From Parafrankia sp. EUN1f (GTDB taxonomy: Bacteria; Actinomycetota; Actinomycetes; Frankiales; Frankiaceae): DNA of 64,000 nucleotides. The stretch spans positions 17,201 through 81,200 of the forward strand of contig NZ_ADGX01000022.1 in NCBI RefSeq assembly GCF_000177675.1, in the 5' to 3' direction. Each line of letters starts with the position of its first letter. Within the stretch, counting starts at the first letter, position 1. A program made the position numbers and the translations under genes. Below, in pieces: positions 33,235 to 44,865 of this stretch. The notes beneath the pieces were generated by a model. That model ran no database searches. It saw nothing but the letters and a program-made list of their open reading frames with translations, and was not told the DNA's origin.

Positions 33235-33927
33235 GTGGTCAGGTCAGTGCCGTCGCCGTCGCACCCCCGCCCGGTCGACCCCGATGTCGACCTGTCCGAT
33301 CCTGACGAACGGGCGGAGCTGCGGCCCGGCCCCTGGCCGGTGCTCGGAGCCATCGCCGTCGGTGGTGCGCTGGGGGCGCTCGCCCGCCACGGGCTCGCGG
33401 TGACCTTCCCGCACGAGCCGGGCGACTTCGACGGCGCGACACTGGCGATCAACACCTCCGGGTGCTTTCTCATCGGTGTGCTGATGGAACTGGTCGCGAC
33501 CGTCTGGGCGGGGCGGCGGCTGGTCCGGCCATTTCTCGGCGTCGGTGTGCTCGGCGGTTACACGACGTTCTCCACCTACGTCGTCGACGTGCAGCAGTCG
33601 GTCGACGCGGGCGCGGTCGACACGGCGCTGGTGTTCCTCGCCGTGTCGGTCGTCGCCGCGCTCGCCGCCGTCGCGGCGGGTTCCGCCCTGGCGGAGCGCG
33701 CCCTGCGCCGGGACCCTCCGACCGACCCTGGCCTCATCGCCGACCCTGGCCTCATCGCCGACCCTGGCCTCATCGCCGACCCTGGCCTCATCGCCGACCC
33801 TGGCCTCATCGCCGACGTCGGCCCCGACCTAAGCCCTGGTCTGAGCGCCGACACCCATGCCGACGCCGGCGGCGGCGCTCGGGACTGCGACGGAGGCGGA
33901 AGCGGAAGCGGAGGTGGTGCGCGGTGA
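33235..33927 (+). CDS. crcB: fluoride channel CrcB/Fluc (first of pair)
   Basis: About 230 aa from GTG 33235. GTG 33247 and ATG 33118 are also in frame, and no start has a clear binding site. The core VLGAIAVGGALGALARHGL, NTSGCFLIGVLME and GVLGGYTTFSTYVVDV are Fluc signatures: the conserved Asn, the Gly-Gly and the T-T-F-S-T track. Four hydrophobic helices are present. Fluc proteins export fluoride as dimers. Two different subunits encoded in tandem usually form a heterodimer, as expected here with the next gene. After the fourth helix there is an unusual cytosolic tail of DPGLIA repeats followed by Asp/Gly/Ser. The stop overlaps the next start (GTGA). Confidence 0.9.
   Translation: MVRSVPSPSHPRPVDPDVDLSDPDERAELRPGPWPVLGAIAVGGALGALARHGLAVTFPHEPGDFDGATLAINTSGCFLIGVLMELVATVWAGRRLVRPFLGVGVLGGYTTFSTYVVDVQQSVDAGAVDTALVFLAVSVVAALAAVAAGSALAERALRRDPPTDPGLIADPGLIADPGLIADPGLIADPGLIADVGPDLSPGLSADTHADAGGGARDCDGGGSGSGGGAR
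33724..33813. repeat. 18-bp coding minisatellite in crcB
   Basis: Five perfect copies of GACCCTGGCCTCATCGCC, encoding DPGLIA. Copy change would not shift the frame. Confidence 0.96.
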
Positions 33928-34295
33928 CCGTTCTGTGGGTCGCGCTGGGGGCGGCGCTCGGAGCGCCGCTGCGGTATCTCACCAACCGGGCGGTCCAGTC
34001 CTGGCACCGTTCGGTCATGCCCTGGGGCACCCTGGCCGTCAATGTCGTCGGGTCACTGCTGCTGGGGTTCCTGGTCGGGCTGCCGGCATCCGCGGCGGTC
34101 CGGGCCGCCGCCGGCACGGGGCTGTGCGGTGCGCTGACCACGTACTCCACGTTCGGGTACGAGACGGTGCGGCTGGCTCGGGACGGCGACCGCCGCCAGG
34201 CCGTCCTGAATGTCGCGCTGAGCGTCAGTGCAGGTCTCGGCGCCGCGTTCCTCGGCGTGGCTCTCGGCCACGCGGTCGGCGGGCCCACCGCGTAG
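33924..34295 (+). CDS. crcB: fluoride channel CrcB/Fluc (second of pair)
   Basis: A 123-aa Fluc subunit with four helices. Signatures: GAALGAPLRYLTNR, WGTLAVNVVGSLLLGFL (conserved Asn and Gly), LCGALTTYSTFGYETVRL. The GTG at 33924 overlaps the stop of the first crcB, so both are made together and probably assemble as a heterodimer. Length is normal. I searched the leader of the pair for a fluoride riboswitch and found no convincing match. Confidence 0.93.
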   Translation: MTVLWVALGAALGAPLRYLTNRAVQSWHRSVMPWGTLAVNVVGSLLLGFLVGLPASAAVRAAAGTGLCGALTTYSTFGYETVRLARDGDRRQAVLNVALSVSAGLGAAFLGVALGHAVGGPTA

Positions 34296-34473
34296 GCCAC
34301 CGCGACCACCACGGCGGACCCTCCGGCCGGGCGATGCGGGTTCGCCCCGCGAATCCCCAGCGCGAATCCCAGCGCGAATTCCCAGCGAAGGCGGTGCGCC
34401 GGGCGTGCTGCCAGCCATACGTTCGTTCGGCACCGTCGCGCACGGCGGGCACCCGGCCCACGAAGGGACAACG

Positions 34474-34926
34474 ATGAGAGAGCAGCGCCGAGGCCGCAAG
34501 ATCGCCATGAGCCAGGCCGAGATCGACGACTTCCTCGCCGAGCAGCGGACCTGCCGCGTGGCGACCTCAAGCCCGAGCGGCCCTCATCTGACACCGCTGT
34601 GGTTCGCCTGGGACGGTACGTCGCTGTGGCTGAACTCGGTCGTGAAGAGTCAGCGCTGGACGGACCTTGAGCGGGATCCGCGGGTGGCGGTGGTCGTCGA
34701 CACCGGTGACGCGTTCACCGAGCTGCGCGGGGTGGAGATCCGCGGCCGGGTGGAGAGCGTCGGGGACGTCCCGCGCAGCGGCGCCCCCGACCCCGACCTG
34801 GAAACCCCGGAGCTGCTGTACGCCCGCAAGTACACCGGTGGCGACAAGATGCACTACGACGGCCGGCACGCGTGGCTGCGGGTCACCCCGGAGAAGCTCA
34901 CCAGCTGGGACTTCCGGAAGATGTAG
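34474..34926 (+). CDS. PPOX-class F420/FMN-dependent protein
   Basis: A 150-aa split-barrel protein: AMSQAEIDDFLAEQRTCRVAT, GPHLTPLWFAWDG, KSQRWTDLERDPRVAVVVDTG and LRGVEIRGRVE match the pyridoxamine-phosphate-oxidase-like (PPOX) family common in actinobacteria, many of which bind F420. The ATG at 34474 has GAAGGGA 7 nt upstream. The substrate is unknown. It is 180 bp downstream of the crcB pair on the same strand but probably has its own promoter. The GCGAATCCC repeats at 34350-34385 lie between. Confidence 0.88.
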   Translation: MREQRRGRKIAMSQAEIDDFLAEQRTCRVATSSPSGPHLTPLWFAWDGTSLWLNSVVKSQRWTDLERDPRVAVVVDTGDAFTELRGVEIRGRVESVGDVPRSGAPDPDLETPELLYARKYTGGDKMHYDGRHAWLRVTPEKLTSWDFRKM

Positions 34927-34976
34927 TACCGCGCCGCGCAGCCAGCTGTGCCGCGAGGCCAGCTGTGCCGCGAGGC

Positions 34977-35399
34977 TCAGAGCGCGGAGAAGGCGACCTC
35001 CGTCGACTTGATCAGGGCGGTGACCGGTGTGCCCGGGGTGAGGCCCAGGTCGTCGGCGGAGGCGCGGGTGATCGCCGCGGTCAGCTCGACGTCGGACGAG
35101 AGGGCGACGCGGGCGAGTGCCATCGCGCCGCCGGTGTCGAGGCCGACCAGGGTGCCGCTGAGCTGGTTGCGGATGGTCAGCCCGGACGTCTCACCGGTGG
35201 CGAGGGAGACGTCGGTCGCCTTCACGAGCACCTCGACGGCGGAGCCGATTCCGACGCCGACCTCCTTGATGGCGTCCATGGTGACCGCGGAGGTGACGAT
35301 TTCACCGTTCGGGAGCTCAATGCGAACGGTACCCATCACCGTGCCACTGGTTATGTCGGACACGGTCCCGGTCAGCCGGTTACGGATGCTCAAGGTCAT
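34977..35399 (-). CDS. molbindin: two TOBE/Mop domains
   Basis: A 140-aa cytosolic protein made of two Mop/TOBE domains: MTLSIRNRLTGTVSDI (1-16, TOBE strand) and, after a VEVLVKATDVSLA end, a second copy LTIRNQLSGTLVGLD (about 74-88) ending in VTALIKSTEVAFSAL. Such di-Mop proteins bind molybdate or tungstate and buffer or deliver it. The layout of S-x-R-N-x-L-x-G is conserved in both halves. No Mod transporter is adjacent. The only Mo-related neighbour is the truncated molybdopterin-domain remnant upstream at 35766. Confidence 0.9.
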   Translation of the reverse strand: MTLSIRNRLTGTVSDITSGTVMGTVRIELPNGEIVTSAVTMDAIKEVGVGIGSAVEVLVKATDVSLATGETSGLTIRNQLSGTLVGLDTGGAMALARVALSSDVELTAAITRASADDLGLTPGTPVTALIKSTEVAFSAL

Positions 35400-35765
35400 G
35401 TCTGGGACAGTAACGAGGTCCTGTTGCGGTCCGGTTGCGTCCGCGCGGAAGTGCCGCGGCCGGTGTCACCTGACCTGGTCGGATCCACACCATCGTGCGG
35501 GTGGCCCGACCGGCGTGGCCGCGTGCACATCCCGAATCGGATCCCGGTTTCCGGCTTCCATGGGCCGGGCGCCGGAATCGGCGATTCCGGAAGCGGTGGT
35601 CGTCGGGTTCGGCGAATATCCGGGGCCCTCGGAGCTCCCCTGAGTCCCCCGAGGATTCCCGCGCTGTTCCGACCCGGGAATCGCCCAGCTCACCTCCGGA
35701 CCGGGCCCGGTTCCGGCACCGGGCCCGGCGCAGGTCCGCGCGCGGACCTGGCATGCGGGAGCGGG
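35400..35765. other. spacer rich in palindromes
   Basis: No gene is seen. CCGGAATC-GGC-GATTCCGG (35572-35590) is a small hairpin, CCGGGCCCGG occurs twice near 35701 and 35720, and a perfect 20-bp palindrome lies at 35731-35750. The promoter of the molbindin must lie near 35400-35480. Confidence 0.5.
35731..35750. terminator. perfect 20-bp palindrome
   Basis: CAGGTCCGCGCGCGGACCTG, located 16 nt after the stop of the molybdopterin-domain remnant (35766, minus strand). It probably folds as a hairpin terminator, although with no unpaired loop as DNA. A binding site is an alternative. Confidence 0.5.
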
Positions 35766-36213
35766 TCAGGAACCCACGCGCACCAGGGTGATCGAGGTGA
35801 TCCACGAGACGTACCGGCCGCCCTTGGTGTCGGAGGGCACAGTCAACCGCGGGCCGACGTCGGCGAGGGAGACGCCGTCCTCGGTCGAGGCGACGAGGGC
35901 CTGGACGCCACCGAAGCCGGAGGTGATCTCGGGCCAGGACAGGACCGACTCGTAGCCGTCACTGGCCTTGACCAGCACCGCGTAGCGCAGCAGGTCGTTC
36001 TTGACCTCGGTGCGGAACTTCGGCACGGCCGCGGTGATCAGGTCGACGAGCTTCGCACCGGTGTAGGTGTGGGTCTGCGTGCCGGAGCCGCTGACGAACG
36101 AGACCGTCTGGAATTCGGCCTTCCCGGTGGCCGGGGCGACCTCGACACGACGCGACCCGACTGGCGCGAGGCCCGTGCGGTTCGTGCCTGGCGGGACCTG
36201 CGCCGCGCCTGCG
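35766..36213 (-). pseudogene. truncated molybdopterin-binding oxidoreductase domain
   Basis: About 148 codons matching the C-terminal part of small sulfite-oxidase-like molybdopterin-binding proteins: FQTVSFVSGSGTQTHTYTGAKLVDLI, then RYAVLVKASDGYESVLSWPEI and GPRLTVPSDTKGGRYVSWI. In intact relatives a signal or lipoprotein leader and a TLTLADLRALP segment come before. Here they are missing, and no start codon exists between the LLM stop (36214) and the domain. The only ATG in frame (36293) would overlap the LLM gene by 80 bp. The frame therefore looks N-terminally cut, by deletion or rearrangement, with a short Ala/Pro junction. It could still be expressed if the overlap start is used. Confidence 0.65.
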
Positions 36214-37152
36214 CTACAGGCTGGGCAGCCGCTCCGCACGCACTTCGGGCAGGACCTCGTCGAGCAACCGCCGTACGATGACGTCGGCGTCACCGGTGCC
36301 CGGCACCGGCGTGAAGATGAAGTGCCGGACGCCGGCGGCGACGAAGTCCCGCAGTTTCCGGATCACTTCGGCTGGCGTTCCCACCGCGGCCACGCTGTCG
36401 ATCATGGCATGAACATCCTGGTTGTAGTTGCCGCCGATGGTGCGTGCCGCCTCCTCACGAGCGCGCCGGCCGTCGCTGTCGACGTTGACGAAGACGAAGG
36501 CGTACCACTCGAACCCGCGCAGATCGCGGTCGATCTCAGCCGCGACGGTGCGGATCGTCTCGACTGACGCGGCGTATCGACGCGGCGAGTACAGGTAGGG
36601 CATCCACCCGTCGCCGATCAGCGCCGCACGTCGCATCGCCGGCAGCTTGCGGCCGGCGACGACGATCGACGGTCCGCCGGACTGCGCCGGTGCGGGGTGG
36701 ACCTTTACATCCCGCATCGCGTAGAAGGGCCCGTCGTGGGAGATCTCCTGCGCGGTCCACAACCGCCGCAGGAGCGGAATCGCCTCGTCCAGCCGCCGCC
36801 CACGCTCATGTATGGGCACCTGGCATGCGCGGAACTCCTGCGGATACTCGCCCCCGACCCCGACCCCGAGGACGAGCCGGCCTCCGGTGGACCGGTCGAG
36901 GTCCGCCACCTGCTTCGCGATGATCGCCGGCGGGTAGAGCGGCAACAACAGGATCGAGGTGCCGAGTCGCACCCGGTCGGTCACGGCGGACAGCCGCGCG
37001 AGGTTCATCATCGCCTCTGGCGACGGGTTACGTGAGGCTATGTGGCCCCCCGTCCACAGCGAGTCGACCCCGAGTTCCTCAAGCTGGGCGGCTCGTTTGA
37101 GGTCGCCGCCGGCAACGAACCCGACCTCGACCTTCTGCCCCGTCCGGATCAT
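36214..37152 (-). CDS. LLM-class F420-dependent oxidoreductase
   Basis: A 312-aa TIM-barrel luciferase-like enzyme. VDSLWTGGHIAS, RVRLGTSILLLPLYPPAIIAKQ, LDRSTGGRLVLGVGVGGEYPQEF and RRAALIGDGWMPY are typical of the F420-dependent subgroup (LLM) that uses coenzyme F420 in place of FMN. The late DVIVRRLLDEVLPEVR is the usual last helix. It starts at ATG 37152. It faces a FadR-type regulator, an alpha/beta hydrolase and an amidohydrolase, a set typical of dissimilation of a cyclic or ester-containing compound. The substrate is unknown. Confidence 0.9.
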   Translation of the reverse strand: MIRTGQKVEVGFVAGGDLKRAAQLEELGVDSLWTGGHIASRNPSPEAMMNLARLSAVTDRVRLGTSILLLPLYPPAIIAKQVADLDRSTGGRLVLGVGVGGEYPQEFRACQVPIHERGRRLDEAIPLLRRLWTAQEISHDGPFYAMRDVKVHPAPAQSGGPSIVVAGRKLPAMRRAALIGDGWMPYLYSPRRYAASVETIRTVAAEIDRDLRGFEWYAFVFVNVDSDGRRAREEAARTIGGNYNQDVHAMIDSVAAVGTPAEVIRKLRDFVAAGVRHFIFTPVPGTGDADVIVRRLLDEVLPEVRAERLPSL

Positions 37153-37223
37153 CGGAACACACCCCCCCTCATGACAAGTGCCTTCCGGCGGCCGCCACGG
37201 GCGACCGGCATCCGCGACGCTGG

Positions 37224-38072
37224 CTAGCGTGAGCGGGTGGGGGCGACCGACCCGGCGCGAGGGCGCTGCGTACCTGCTGTCGGCGCTTCCGCAAGATCGA
37301 TCACTGTGGAGCCGTAGGTTCCGATCACTTCCTGTTGCATCTCGGTGATGTGCTTGCGCATCTCACGGTTTGCCCGATCACTGTCGCCGGCGGCGATCGC
37401 CGCGATGAGGCGCCGGTGAGACGCGATGGCCCGCCGTCTCATCTTCATGTTGTCGGGGTGGTCCTCGGTGTCGAGGATGACTCGGGCGACCCGGGACTCC
37501 TGGAAGCTCCAGACCGCCTCCAACGTGCCCGCGAGCAGCGTCATGGTCGTATTGCCGCACAGTTCGGTGAGTCGAAGGTGGAACGCCTGCGCCGCCTCGG
37601 TGAACGCCGAGGTCGTGGGGCACGTCGCGCTGTCGTCGACGAGGCGCGTGAGCTCGGCGACGACAGCTCGACGATCGGGCAGGCCGGCCGCCAACGAGGC
37701 GCAGCTCGGCTCGATCGCCAGCCGAGCGGTGGCCAGGTCCTCGTGCGTGACGCTGTGAGCCTTGAGGGTCAGTGCCAGGTGATATGCGGCGCTGGCGGCG
37801 GTGGGTCGCCTGACCACGCCACCGCCGACCTTCCCTCGTCGAATGCGAACGAGGCCTTCGGTCTCGAGAATCCGCAGTGCCTCACGCACGCTGGGCCTGC
37901 TCACCTGGAACTCGTCCTGCATGTCCGACTCGCGAGGGAGTTCGTCACCGTCGCGGAGCTCGCCACCCACGATCCGTCGCCGGACCTCGGCGGCAACGAG
38001 CTCTGCCACCTTCGGCACGTGGACGAGCGGCGCGCGGCGGTCAGCTGCAAGCTGCTGCTCGGACTGCCCCAT
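37224..38072 (-). CDS. GntR/FadR-family transcription regulator
   Basis: A 282-aa regulator. The winged helix occupies about residues 20-90: VAELVAAEVRRRIVGGELRDGDELP, then FQVSRPSVREALRILETEGLVRIRRG. The ligand domain is the all-helical FCD type: TARLAIEPSCASLAAG, AFHLRLTELCGNTTMTLLAG, and IASHRRLIAAIAAGDSDRANREMRKHI with the metal- or acid-binding Asp/His set. It is divergent from the alpha/beta hydrolase gene, with an A/T-rich operator-like region between them, so it probably controls that catabolic group. It lies 71 bp upstream of the LLM gene on the same strand and may be co-transcribed with it. Confidence 0.92.
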   Translation of the reverse strand: MGQSEQQLAADRRAPLVHVPKVAELVAAEVRRRIVGGELRDGDELPRESDMQDEFQVSRPSVREALRILETEGLVRIRRGKVGGGVVRRPTAASAAYHLALTLKAHSVTHEDLATARLAIEPSCASLAAGLPDRRAVVAELTRLVDDSATCPTTSAFTEAAQAFHLRLTELCGNTTMTLLAGTLEAVWSFQESRVARVILDTEDHPDNMKMRRRAIASHRRLIAAIAAGDSDRANREMRKHITEMQQEVIGTYGSTVIDLAEAPTAGTQRPRAGSVAPTRSR

Positions 38073-38114
38073 GAGACGTCGACTCTAGCAGCCTCGTCCG
38101 CGCCCTACGAATAA

Positions 38115-38163
38115 AAGATATTTACTTGTCCTGCAGATGATCAATATATATGATTAAGATATT
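38115..38163. promoter_or_regulatory. A/T-rich operator/promoter between FadR and hydrolase
   Basis: In this G/C-rich genome the island stands out. AAGATATT occurs at 38115-38122 and 38156-38163, and ATCAATATATATGAT lies between with ATCA/TGAT half-sites. It is likely the divergent promoter and FadR-type operator. Confidence 0.5.
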
Positions 38164-38289
38164 GAGATCGCCCGTTGAGATCATCACCTCGATGGGTGCC
38201 GGGAGCTGTCGTCATCCGGCGACGCCCGCGAGTCGTCGCCCTGAGGCCCGCACCGCGCGGGCAACCGTCGAGATGCCAGAGGGAGGGCC

Positions 38290-39171
38290 ATGCCTGATCT
38301 CGAGATCGAGGTCAACGGCGGTGTCGTCGTCTATGAGTTCGTCGGGCCGGAGAACGGCGAGATCGTCGTCCTCACCCCGGGAGGCCGCTTCAGCAAGGAC
38401 GTGGGTGGCCTGCACGAACTCGCCAACGCGCTGGCCGAAGGTGGCAAGCGGGTCCTGCTGTGGGACCGGCCGAACTGCGGCAGGTCCGACGTGCAGTTGT
38501 ATGGGCGTTCGGAGTCGCACATGCGGGCCGAGACCCTCGGTCTGATGCTGCGGGCGCTCGGAGTGGAGCGGGTCATCGCGGCGGGCGGTTCCGGCGGCGC
38601 ACGGGACTCGATCATCTTCACCATGAGGTGGCCTCAACTGGTCCGGAAACTGGCCTTGTGGTCGATCGTCGGTGGCACGTTCAGCACCATGTCGCTCGCG
38701 CAGGTGTACGTCATCAACGAGCTGCGCACGGTGCGAGCCAGGGGCATCGAGGGCGTCATGGAGACATCGGGCGCCGCGGGCGGCTGGGCCGAGGCCATCG
38801 CCGCGAATCCACGTAACAGAGATCGGCTGCTTGCTTTGGGGAGCGAGCAGTTCGAACGAGTTATGAACCGGTGGCTGGACGCGTTCGTGCCGAAGCCCAA
38901 CGAGCCCATCCCCGGGGTAAGCGACTGGGAGTTCGACCAGATCAAGGTACCCACACTGATCATCCGCGGTGGCGAGAAAGATTACGACCACCCGAAGCGG
39001 ACGTCGCTGGAAGTGCACTCACTCATCGAGGGATCCCGCCTGATCGAGCCTCCCTGGCCCGAGGACGCCTGGGAGCGCGCCGTCGCCGCGTCACTCGCGG
39101 GCACAGGCGACCTTTTCAGCCCGTGGGTGCTGGCGGCACCCGTCCTCCTGGAGTTCTTCGACGAACCGTGA
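38290..39171 (+). CDS. alpha/beta hydrolase
   Basis: A 293-aa hydrolase of the C-C-bond/ester-cleaving type. Motifs: VVLTPGGRFSKD (oxyanion strand), LLWDRPNCGRSD (in place of the usual YDQRGxGxS), nucleophile elbow AAGGSGGARDS with the catalytic Ser, and VPTLIIRGGEKDYDHPKRTS carrying the acid. The usual late His lies further on. The ATG has GAGGGAGGG upstream at a close spacing. Head-to-head with the FadR regulator and followed by an amidohydrolase, it is probably one step of the same catabolic route. The substrate cannot be named. Confidence 0.88.
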   Translation: MPDLEIEVNGGVVVYEFVGPENGEIVVLTPGGRFSKDVGGLHELANALAEGGKRVLLWDRPNCGRSDVQLYGRSESHMRAETLGLMLRALGVERVIAAGGSGGARDSIIFTMRWPQLVRKLALWSIVGGTFSTMSLAQVYVINELRTVRARGIEGVMETSGAAGGWAEAIAANPRNRDRLLALGSEQFERVMNRWLDAFVPKPNEPIPGVSDWEFDQIKVPTLIIRGGEKDYDHPKRTSLEVHSLIEGSRLIEPPWPEDAWERAVAASLAGTGDLFSPWVLAAPVLLEFFDEP

Positions 39172-39504
39172 CAGGACGAGCCAGCTTGCTCGTGGGACCT
39201 CCAGTCCCGTGTCCGAGTCGGGTCCCCGGGCGACCGGTCACGGAGGCTGCTGCCGGGAGACGTCTACCGCGGCCGCAATCGGCTTTGGGCTTCGGAAGAA
39301 CAACAGAACGAGCCTGCCGGCGGATCATTCCGCCCGAATGCACCCTTCTCGCCACTATGCGGCGCCCGTGGTGACGGATTCCCGCATGCCCGGGGAACCG
39401 TCCAGCGCAATGACCTCCGACCACCTCGCCGCGGACGAAATAATTGCCCATAAGAACCCATTCACCATTGCCCGCCACTCAGTCAAAGGCTAGCATCGGA
39501 CACC
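39172..39504. other. spacer, no gene seen
   Basis: The gap lies between two plus-strand catabolic genes. It becomes A/T-rich near 39420-39500, where a promoter for the amidohydrolase is likely. No terminator or repeat is evident. Confidence 0.4.
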
Positions 39505-40668
39505 ATGACGAACAGTGATCTCTTCATCGTCGACTCCGACTCCCACTGGTCCGAACCCGCTGATCTTTTCACCAAGCGCGCACCGGCCGAGTTCCGCGAC
39601 CGGGTTCCGCGCGTGGAGACGATCGACGGGCAACAGATGTGGGTCTTCGACGGAAAGCCTGTCGGAAACTACAGCGCCGGCGGCGTGATCGGCCGTGACG
39701 GCAAGAAGGAAAGCGCCGAAAAGGCCTTATTCGAGTGGACGATCGACGAGATCCACGTCGGCGCCTACGACCCGAAGGTCCGGCTCCAGGTCCTGGACGA
39801 GTGCGGCATCGACGCCCAGATCATCTTCCCGAGCACCATCGGGCTCGGGGGCCAGGGCCTCGGCCTGGCGGACGACGCCTCCCTCACCCGGCTGTCGATC
39901 GAGATCTACAACGACGCGATGGCGGAGATCCAGAGCGAGTCGGGCAACCGCCTGCTACCGCTGCCGCTGATGCCGGCATGGGACATCGACCTGTGTGTCA
40001 GCGAGGCGAAGCGGGTCGCGGCGCTGGGGGCGCGCGGGGTCAACATGACCTCGGACCCGCAGGACCTGGGTTCTCCGGACCTGGCGAACAGGGCCTGGGA
40101 CCCGTTCTGGGAGACCTGCACCGAACTGCGGCTGCCAGTGCACTTCCACATCGGCGCCAGCATCACCGGCATGACGTTCTACGGGAAGTACCCGTGGGAG
40201 TCCCACGGCCCGAACACCAAGCTTGCGATCGGTGGCACGCTCCTTTTCATCGGTAACGCGCGGGTCGTGACAAACCTGATTCTTTCCGGTATCTTCGACC
40301 GCCACCCCGACCTGCAGACGGTGTCAGTGGAAAGCGGCGTGGGCTGGATCCCGTTCATTCTCGAAGCGCTCGACTACGAGATGGCGGAAAACGCTCCGGC
40401 AGAGCTCGCACAGCTGAAGAAGATGCCGTCGGACTACTTCCGCAGCAACATCTACGCCACATTCTGGTTCGAGAACAACCGAAACAGGCTGCCAGATCTC
40501 ATCGAGGCAGTCGGCGAGGACCGGATCCTGTTCGAGACCGACTTCCCGCACCCGACCTGCCTCTACCCGGATCCGTTGCAGAGCGTCGAGACGAAGATGG
40601 CAACCCTGTCCCACGACGCGCGCGCAAAGATTCTCGGCGAGAACGCCAGGAAGCTCTACCGACTCTGA
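39505..40668 (+). CDS. amidohydrolase-2 family (ACMSD-like) enzyme
   Basis: A 387-aa metal-dependent TIM barrel. FIVDSDSHWSEP (first metal site, D-x-D-x-H variant), VHFHIGASITGM (His ligand), GIFDRHPDLQTVSVESGVGWIPF and RILFETDFPHPTCLYPDP (catalytic Asp) match the amidohydrolase-2 group that includes ACMSD and gamma-resorcylate decarboxylase. Actinobacterial members of this length are common in aromatic and lactone degradation clusters. The ATG lacks a strong binding site. It is probably part of the regulon with the hydrolase, LLM and FadR genes, because it has the same direction as the hydrolase. Confidence 0.88.
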   Translation: MTNSDLFIVDSDSHWSEPADLFTKRAPAEFRDRVPRVETIDGQQMWVFDGKPVGNYSAGGVIGRDGKKESAEKALFEWTIDEIHVGAYDPKVRLQVLDECGIDAQIIFPSTIGLGGQGLGLADDASLTRLSIEIYNDAMAEIQSESGNRLLPLPLMPAWDIDLCVSEAKRVAALGARGVNMTSDPQDLGSPDLANRAWDPFWETCTELRLPVHFHIGASITGMTFYGKYPWESHGPNTKLAIGGTLLFIGNARVVTNLILSGIFDRHPDLQTVSVESGVGWIPFILEALDYEMAENAPAELAQLKKMPSDYFRSNIYATFWFENNRNRLPDLIEAVGEDRILFETDFPHPTCLYPDPLQSVETKMATLSHDARAKILGENARKLYRL

Positions 40669-41090
40669 GTTCCAGTCAGCCAGCCACCAGCGCCGATTCA
40701 CGCGGCCGACCCGATGGCAGTCGTACCCTCGCGCCAACCACCAGACCCCAGGCGGGCGCACAGCGCGGTGGTCAGCGCGCCTTCGGAGCATGTGCGAACC
40801 GCCTCAACACCGAGAACGGCGACGATCTAACACTCCCGGCGGCGTACGGGTTGGGCTACCACGCCTGGCCGCCGGGTATACGAGTCGTCATCCGGTGGGA
40901 ACGCCCGCACCCCGGCTCCCAGCTGTGCGTCACCGACGGCCAGCACCGACGTCCAGCGCCGATGGCCGGCGCCGACGGCCTCGGCGGCTGATCGACGTGG
41001 ATGTTCGGCGCGATCCAGGATGTCGGCCCGCGTGGTCTCCGCAGGTAGGGGGCATCTGCGCCGGGATGGGACGGGTTTAGCGTCGTACGC
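40669..41090. other. spacer, no gene seen
   Basis: 422 bp between the amidohydrolase and the SNF2 helicase. Open frames are Arg/Pro-rich and overlap on both strands, typical of non-coding G/C-rich DNA. Confidence 0.45.
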
Positions 41091-44687
<3,597 letters not shown>

Positions 44688-44865
44688 CATCGGGGACATT
44701 CCCGAAACAGAGCCGCAGCACGGATCCACATGGCGGGTCCACCGCGAAGAACCCGCCGTGCTTCAGGTCCGCTCCTCGCGGGCATCAGGCAGAGTACACG
44801 CGCTTTGGTCCGCGTTTTCGGACACCAGGCCACGGATCGGAACGGCACGGACTCCGGGGGGAGAC

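Noticed and set aside
33060..33235. Possible fluoride riboswitch in front of the crcB pair
   Set aside because: A GCTGATCGATGATGCC stretch recalls the motif's 3' part, but the pseudoknot loop and the GATGG-type first stem are not found.
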